The position numbers and the translations under genes are program-made. Below are positions 59,541 through 64,000 of a DNA stretch of 64,000 nt, in pieces. Position 1 is the first letter of the stretch; each line of letters starts with the position of its first letter. Where the stretch lies: assembly GCA_902596605.1 (NCBI GenBank), contig CACJUU010000007.1, forward strand, positions 37,729-101,728, written 5' to 3'. The notes beneath the pieces were generated by a model that saw only the letters and a list, made by a program, of their open reading frames with translations, was not told where the DNA came from and did no database searches. The DNA is from an uncultured Alphaproteobacteria bacterium (GTDB lineage: Bacteria > Pseudomonadota > Alphaproteobacteria > Rhodobacterales > Rhodobacteraceae).

Positions 59541-60412
59541 TACCTTGACCTAAGTTTTGGGTTTAACGCATCATTAAGACCATCACCTACAAGAGATATA
59601 GCAAGCACTGTTATAAAAATTGCTATTCCTGGAATTGTTACTGTATATGTCGCATCAAGAATATATATTCTATTCGACCCTATTACCTGACCCCAACTTA
59701 TAACATTTGGGTCTGACAAACCTAGAAAAGCTAAGCCTGCCTCAAATGTAATTGCCGCTCCTACCAACAATGCTGATTGCACAATTATTGGAGCTGCCGC
59801 GTTCGGTAAAATAACTTTGAAAATTAGAGCCATATTATTGCTCCCCGAAGAGCGAGAGGCTAAGACAAAGTCTAGCTCCTTTATTCTCAAAAACTCTGAT
59901 CTTGTAATTCTTGCAACACTCGCCCAGCTCACTGCTCCTATCGCCAGAGTTATCGAGAGTACAGATGAGCCAAATAATGCCACGATTACCATGGCAAACA
60001 ATAAGGTAGGTAAAACTTGAAAAAATTCGGTTAGTCTCATTAATGTCTCCTCTACCCAACCGCCATAGAACCCGGCGAATGAACCTATACCAACACCTAT
60101 AAAACACGAAACTAAAGCCGCTGAAAAACCTATTGCGATCGAAACACGCGCACCGTTGATAATTTGAGATAAAATGTCACGACCTAAATAATCTGTTCCC
60201 AGCAAAAATCCATCGGTTCCTGGAGGCGAAAATGGCATCCATACCATATCAAAGGGGTCAGTAGGATAAAATAGTGGTCCTATAAAGCCCATCACTGCAA
60301 TACCAATAAGAATAATCAGTCCTGTGACCGCTGAGTAACTCTTGAAGAATGTCAGAAAAATTTCTTTAACAGGCTTGATTATAGGTTCTTCCATTTCTTC
60401 ATTTTCTAACAT
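59540..60412 (-). CDS. ABC transporter permease, DppC-type (system 2)
   Basis: A 290-residue membrane protein with about six helices. The motif LLGTDYLGRDILSQIINGARVS and the EAA loop KELDFVLASRSSGSNNM are those of DppC/OppC permeases. The N-terminal cytoplasmic extension (ENEEMEEPIIKPVKEI) is acidic and longer than in E. coli DppC. The stop shares one base with the ATG of the ATPase gene (TAATG). It is less similar to the system 1 DppC than the ATPases are to each other, so the permeases have not been homogenised. Confidence 0.93.
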   Translation of the reverse strand: MLENEEMEEPIIKPVKEIFLTFFKSYSAVTGLIILIGIAVMGFIGPLFYPTDPFDMVWMPFSPPGTDGFLLGTDYLGRDILSQIINGARVSIAIGFSAALVSCFIGVGIGSFAGFYGGWVEETLMRLTEFFQVLPTLLFAMVIVALFGSSVLSITLAIGAVSWASVARITRSEFLRIKELDFVLASRSSGSNNMALIFKVILPNAAAPIIVQSALLVGAAITFEAGLAFLGLSDPNVISWGQVIGSNRIYILDATYTVTIPGIAIFITVLAISLVGDGLNDALNPKLRSR

Positions 60413-60421
60413 TTTGAAACC

Positions 60422-61396
60422 TCAAATTTTTATCCTTGGGTCTAAGGCTTTTAACATTAAATCTGTTAAAAGATTTCCCACAGTTACCATGAGAGTTGAG
60501 AAAATCAGAATACCCAGTAAAACGGGTGTATCCCTTGATATAATTGAATTAAATGCTAATGTTCCCAAACCTGGCCAACTGTAAACTGTTTCTACCAGAA
60601 TAGCTCCTGAGACAACGGCGGAGAAGCTTAGTCCAGCAAAAGTTATAACTGGGGATAAAGAATTCTTCAGTGCATGCTTTAGTAACACGTCCTTCTTGGA
60701 TAATCCTTTTGCTTTAGCGGTTCGAACAAAGTCTGCACCCAGTACCTCTAACATACTCGCTCTGCAAAGACGCGAATAATAGGCAAAAAATATAGAGGCC
60801 AGCGTTATCATAGGTAAAAATAAGTGTCTAAGTACGTCAAAGAAATGAACAAAGAAATTACCGCTTTCAATTGTTATATCCCTCATGCCTGAGACTGGAA
60901 AAATAGGAATGTGAAGTGAAAACGCAATCAATAAAAGAATTCCAGTCCAAAACACAGGAGCTGCGTATCCAAATAGAGAAAACATATTTACAAAAAGACT
61001 TGATAGACCATTAGGGTTTTGAGCAGCGTATACTCCCAAAAGTATGCCTACGAATAAAGACAGTATCTGCGCAGAAAAAACTAATAGTAAGGTGGCAGGA
61101 AATCTCTCCATGATCAAGTCAAATACTGGTAGATTGTAAAAGTGGGATTGTCCAAAATCCAATAAAGCAACTTTAACAACATAATTAAATAACTGAATAA
61201 AAAACGGTTGGTCAAGCCCATACTGCTTTCTCAGCTCGGCCATATCTTGTTCATCTGCACCCCCCATTGTTTGGGCAATTGTGTCGGCTATATCACCAGG
61301 AGCTAAATGGAGCATGAGAAAGTTCAAGACGACTACAACAAGCAAAACCATGAGCATGGATAAAAGGCGCCTAATCAGTGAAACAAAAAATGGCAT
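60422..61396 (-). CDS. ABC transporter permease, DppB-type (system 2)
   Basis: A 324-residue permease with about six helices. The start LIRRLLSMLMVLLVVVVLNFLMLHLAPGD is typical of OppB/DppB, and the EAA segment RTAKAKGLSKKDVLLKHALKN lies near residue 228. It forms the pore with the DppC-type protein nine bases downstream. The binding-protein gene lies upstream on the same strand, separated by a spacer with a strong hairpin. Confidence 0.93.
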   Translation of the reverse strand: MPFFVSLIRRLLSMLMVLLVVVVLNFLMLHLAPGDIADTIAQTMGGADEQDMAELRKQYGLDQPFFIQLFNYVVKVALLDFGQSHFYNLPVFDLIMERFPATLLLVFSAQILSLFVGILLGVYAAQNPNGLSSLFVNMFSLFGYAAPVFWTGILLLIAFSLHIPIFPVSGMRDITIESGNFFVHFFDVLRHLFLPMITLASIFFAYYSRLCRASMLEVLGADFVRTAKAKGLSKKDVLLKHALKNSLSPVITFAGLSFSAVVSGAILVETVYSWPGLGTLAFNSIISRDTPVLLGILIFSTLMVTVGNLLTDLMLKALDPRIKI

Positions 61397-61430
61397 GTAT
61401 AAATGACTGGAATAAGTTAGTGTGAAATGG

Positions 61431-61453
61431 GAAGGGGCAACTTTTGCCCCTTC
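61431..61453 (-). terminator. Stem-loop after the binding-protein gene (system 2)
   Basis: GAAGGGGCAA (61431-61440) pairs perfectly with TTGCCCCTTC (61444-61453), a 10-bp GC-rich stem with a three-base loop. It lies in the spacer between the binding-protein stop and the DppB-type gene. On the transcribed minus strand the following bases are CCATTTCACAC, only weakly T-rich, so it more likely stabilises the upstream mRNA or attenuates partly. It matches in position the hairpin of system 1. Confidence 0.6.
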
Positions 61454-61466
61454 TCATCGTTTTGGT

Positions 61467-63041
61467 TTACTCTTTGATATATGTCATATCCATTGGAGAG
61501 CTGGTTGCCCAAATTCCCATAGGGGGATTGCCAACCTTATTGCTGTAAATGGTATGATAAGGAAGAGTATTTGTCCAATATACGGGCAAGTCGTTTGCCA
61601 GCATTTTTTGAAGTTCTGAATATAGAGCTTTTCGCTTATCCATATTGTTTTCTACTCCAGCCTTCTCCATTATAGCATCCACTTTTGGGTTACTATATTG
61701 TTGAGTATTAGACCAGATGACTCCCTTTTTTATGTTAGACGTCTGATAGGTTCTATGAACACCTATAACAGGATCTCCCCAATTAAAAACGGTATCCCAG
61801 GTTAGATCAAAATTATGGTTGCTTACAGTTTGCGCCCATGTTGGAAAGTCAGCGGACTGCCTAACTGTAACGTCAATACCAATTTTCTTGAGTGCCGCCT
61901 TTGTGTATTCCGCATTGGGCCTTAACCCGGGCCAACCAAAGTCGACATTCAATCCAAATCGCATACCGTCACTACCTTTTTTGTAACCAGCGTCGTCAAG
62001 AATCTTGTTTGCCTTATCAATATCGATATCGTACGCTTCTACATCTGGCTCATAATATGGACTTCCTGGGTGAATACCTGTACGTGCCTCATCAGCAACT
62101 CCAAGCATAATGGCCTTAAGAATAAAGTTTCTGTCTATCGCATAAGCAATAGCCCGTCTCACATTCACATCCGCCGTTTTTCCACTTTTGGTATTGAAAG
62201 CTAACCAATCAATTGGTCCGATGGCTGCGTATCCATCAGGTGTTACGTTAAGGTTTGCATTCTTTTTTAACCTGTTAATATTTGTAGGTACATTTTCGAA
62301 AGCATAGAAATCAATTTCACCATTCTCAAGACCTATTGTTCTAGTAGCTGGATCTCTGATGATTTTTAGAACCATCTTATCTAAGTATGGTCTGCCATCG
62401 ATGAAAAAGTCATCAAATCTTTCCAAGATGATATGCTCACCTGATTTGAATTCAACGAGCTTAAAAGGACCCGATCCAACAACATTTTCGGAGTTTTGCG
62501 GATGTGTTTTTGGATCTTGGCCATCTCCATAAACATGCTCAGGTATTATAGCCATCAATTGTGATGACATGGCTAGCATTAAAGCGGGGTGTGGAGAAGA
62601 TAATTTTAGAACCGCAGTATGCTCATCAGGTGTTTCGACAGATACTACCGGTGCGAACATCGTTTTAAACGGATGATGCTTCTTAATCGTTTCCAGTGAA
62701 AACTTGACGTCACTAGACTTTATTGGAACCCCATCATGAAAAACAGCATCTTTTACAAGGTTTAATTTAACTGTCTTTCCACCATCACTTATTTCCCATG
62801 ATTCCGCAAGATATGGCTGTGGTTCCCAATTATTGTCATATCGAATTGGTGTTGCAAAGAGTTGTGCTCCTGGAAACCCAGTCACAATTCCTGATTGAAC
62901 AGCTGGATTTAAATGCCTTGGATTATTTCCAACAGCAGCTATTAGAGTGCCGCCCTTTTTCGGCTCTGCAAAGCTTACGCCTAATGACGTAAAAATTAGA
63001 GTAGCAGTGAGAAGTAACGTTTTTAAAAAATGTTTTTTCAT
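61467..63041 (-). CDS. ABC transporter substrate-binding protein, peptide family 5 (system 2)
   Basis: A 524-residue periplasmic protein with a signal peptide (MKKHFLKTLLL start, cleavage after SFA at residue 25). The mature part follows SBP_bac_5: GGTLIAAVGNNPRHLNPAV, EPQPYLAESWEISDGGKTV, NVVGSGPFKLVEFKSGEHI and RRAIAYAIDRNFILKAIMLG. It feeds peptides or similar solutes to the system 2 permeases. It shares family but not close sequence with the system 1 binding protein. It is first in the operon binding protein, DppB, DppC, ATPase, dehydratase, and divergent from the amidohydrolase at the window edge across about 180 bases. Confidence 0.93.
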   Translation of the reverse strand: MKKHFLKTLLLTATLIFTSLGVSFAEPKKGGTLIAAVGNNPRHLNPAVQSGIVTGFPGAQLFATPIRYDNNWEPQPYLAESWEISDGGKTVKLNLVKDAVFHDGVPIKSSDVKFSLETIKKHHPFKTMFAPVVSVETPDEHTAVLKLSSPHPALMLAMSSQLMAIIPEHVYGDGQDPKTHPQNSENVVGSGPFKLVEFKSGEHIILERFDDFFIDGRPYLDKMVLKIIRDPATRTIGLENGEIDFYAFENVPTNINRLKKNANLNVTPDGYAAIGPIDWLAFNTKSGKTADVNVRRAIAYAIDRNFILKAIMLGVADEARTGIHPGSPYYEPDVEAYDIDIDKANKILDDAGYKKGSDGMRFGLNVDFGWPGLRPNAEYTKAALKKIGIDVTVRQSADFPTWAQTVSNHNFDLTWDTVFNWGDPVIGVHRTYQTSNIKKGVIWSNTQQYSNPKVDAIMEKAGVENNMDKRKALYSELQKMLANDLPVYWTNTLPYHTIYSNKVGNPPMGIWATSSPMDMTYIKE

Positions 63042-63222
63042 TTCTCGACCTTTCTGTTAATTGAATTTTTGCCCGATTTTGCTTAACGCCCCCAATTAAT
63101 TAGATTGACCTAAGGTAAACTAATTTGCAATAGAAACATTTGATTTTCATTCAAAAGTCACATCTAATGTTAATGATATCAAGCTTTCGCATAAACAGAA
63201 GTTTTTTTTGAAAGGTTTATTT

Positions 63223-64000
63223 TTGTTAAAAGTTTTTAAGGCAAAAAAAATAATTACAATGAACCCTAGAAATCCAGAGGCACAATACATGAGTGTTCTG
63301 GATGGTCAAATTGTTCAAGTGGGAGACCTCAACACAATTAAACCTGAGGACAAATACGAACTAGATAAAAGTTTTGAAAATTGCGTTTTAATGCCGGGTC
63401 TTGTTGAAGGGCATAGTCATTTATTTGAAGGGGCATTGTGGAGTAAATTATATTGTGGGTATTTTGATAGACAAAAGCCGGATGGAACAGTGAGCCTTGG
63501 CATTAAAAATGTAAAAGATCTTATTCAGAAGCTTAAACAAGAGAATGAAAATTTATTGGACCCGAACGACCCATTAGCAGGATGGGGATTAGACCCAATT
63601 TATTTTGATGACAAAGCATTAGACAGAAAAATGCTAGATGCGGTTTCAGATCAAAGACCTATAGGAATACTACATGCATCTGGACATAAACTGAATATAA
63701 ACTCAGTAGGCTTAAAGCTGGCAGGATTTTTGAGAACGGGCATAAATCACGAGGGCCTTCCTCTCGGTGAAGATGGTCTTCCATCTGGGGAGATAAGAGG
63801 GGCTGAAACCATTGCTTTAGTTACTAGGCATGTAGGTTTAGGCAAGGATTGGCTTTCAGGTGATGCAGAAGGTCTTAGAAACTTTGGGAAAATATGTGCC
63901 AGGGCCGGGGTCACTACTGCTGCTGACCTTGCGAACCTTCAAACAGATGAGGCTGTTGAAATGATGCTAAAGGTAACGTCGGAGGCAGATTTTCCAGCTC
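63223..64000 (+). CDS. Amidohydrolase (YtcJ-like), 3' truncated
   Basis: The first 259 residues of a metal-dependent amidohydrolase, still open at the window end. It begins MLKVFKAKKIITMNPRNPEA and continues with DGQIVQVGDLN, the N-terminal beta-sandwich usual in the family; MPGLVEGHSHLFEG carries the HxH metal motif near residue 67. The pattern matches the Amidohydro_3/YtcJ-like proteins, which hydrolyse amide or ester bonds of varied small molecules. The start is TTG at 63223, seven bases after GAAAGG; the ATG at 63259 would cut off the conserved start. It is divergent from the ABC system 2 binding protein, so it may act on the solute imported by it. Confidence 0.87.
   Translation, partial: MLKVFKAKKIITMNPRNPEAQYMSVLDGQIVQVGDLNTIKPEDKYELDKSFENCVLMPGLVEGHSHLFEGALWSKLYCGYFDRQKPDGTVSLGIKNVKDLIQKLKQENENLLDPNDPLAGWGLDPIYFDDKALDRKMLDAVSDQRPIGILHASGHKLNINSVGLKLAGFLRTGINHEGLPLGEDGLPSGEIRGAETIALVTRHVGLGKDWLSGDAEGLRNFGKICARAGVTTAADLANLQTDEAVEMMLKVTSEADFPA

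Overview
The window is bacterial chromosome from what looks like a free-living, AT-rich alphaproteobacterium, most likely marine. The hints are a DUF1127 protein, a fused peptide ABC ATPase present twice, a trimethylamine-methyltransferase (MttB) family protein, a NAD-type formate dehydrogenase, a tandem glycine riboswitch in front of gcvT, and light-linked genes (photolyase and BLUF). This placement is an inference from gene content; no rRNA or marker phylogeny is available here. I see no phage, insertion sequence, CRISPR array or plasmid module. Genes are tightly packed, with many 1-8 base overlaps, and several well-supported TTG starts.

Region by region. 1-5.0 kb: the end of a TrkA-N protein, a DFR-like dehydrogenase, an acyl-CoA synthetase, then two small Cys-rich proteins leading into a renalase-like flavoprotein. 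5.0-11.5 kb, minus strand: a class III cyclase with TPRs, a membrane protein, a GAF protein with an unknown partner, an MddA/NnrU-like methyltransferase, and a photolyase with DUF2805 and a small membrane protein. 11.7-12.6 kb: small secreted protein, CDGSH Fe-S protein and DoxX-like protein, closed by a terminator. 12.6-19.5 kb: mixed housekeeping and detoxification genes (MazG-like, VOC, three GST or DsbA-like proteins, a homocysteine methyltransferase relative, LysE, PPOX, MFS). 19.6-24.2 kb: glycine riboswitch and gcvTHP. 24.3-30.5 kb: second cyclase-TPR paralogue, MaoC and thiolase, BLUF, M29 aminopeptidase, CbiM-like permease. 30.6-37.4 kb: peptide-type ABC system 1 with an ArgE-like deacetylase. 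37.4-45.9 kb: methyltransferase, DUF1127, then an operon with an 1803-residue multi-PAS hybrid kinase, a response regulator, a response-regulator cyclase and an EthD protein. 45.9-50.2 kb: apt, EamA, SDR, cold-shock protein, MttB-like protein, tRNA-Arg. 50.2-54.8 kb: formate dehydrogenase. 54.9-64 kb: AMP ligase, small membrane protein, threonine dehydratase-like enzyme, ABC system 2, and a truncated amidohydrolase at the right edge.

How the parts fit. Glycine cleavage makes methylene-THF, CO2 and ammonia and is riboswitch-controlled. The MttB-like protein, the homocysteine methyltransferase relative and formate dehydrogenase suggest one-carbon and methylated-amine metabolism. The two ABC systems with M20, M29 and amidohydrolase enzymes point to uptake and breakdown of peptides or N-acylated compounds. 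Signalling is unusually dense: three class III cyclases, a multi-PAS kinase, GAF and BLUF sensors. The best candidate for an undescribed system is the multi-PAS kinase, receiver and cyclase operon at 38.7-45.9 kb. A second clear result is that the two ABC ATPase genes are mosaics: near-identical over their last two thirds and divergent at their N-termini.
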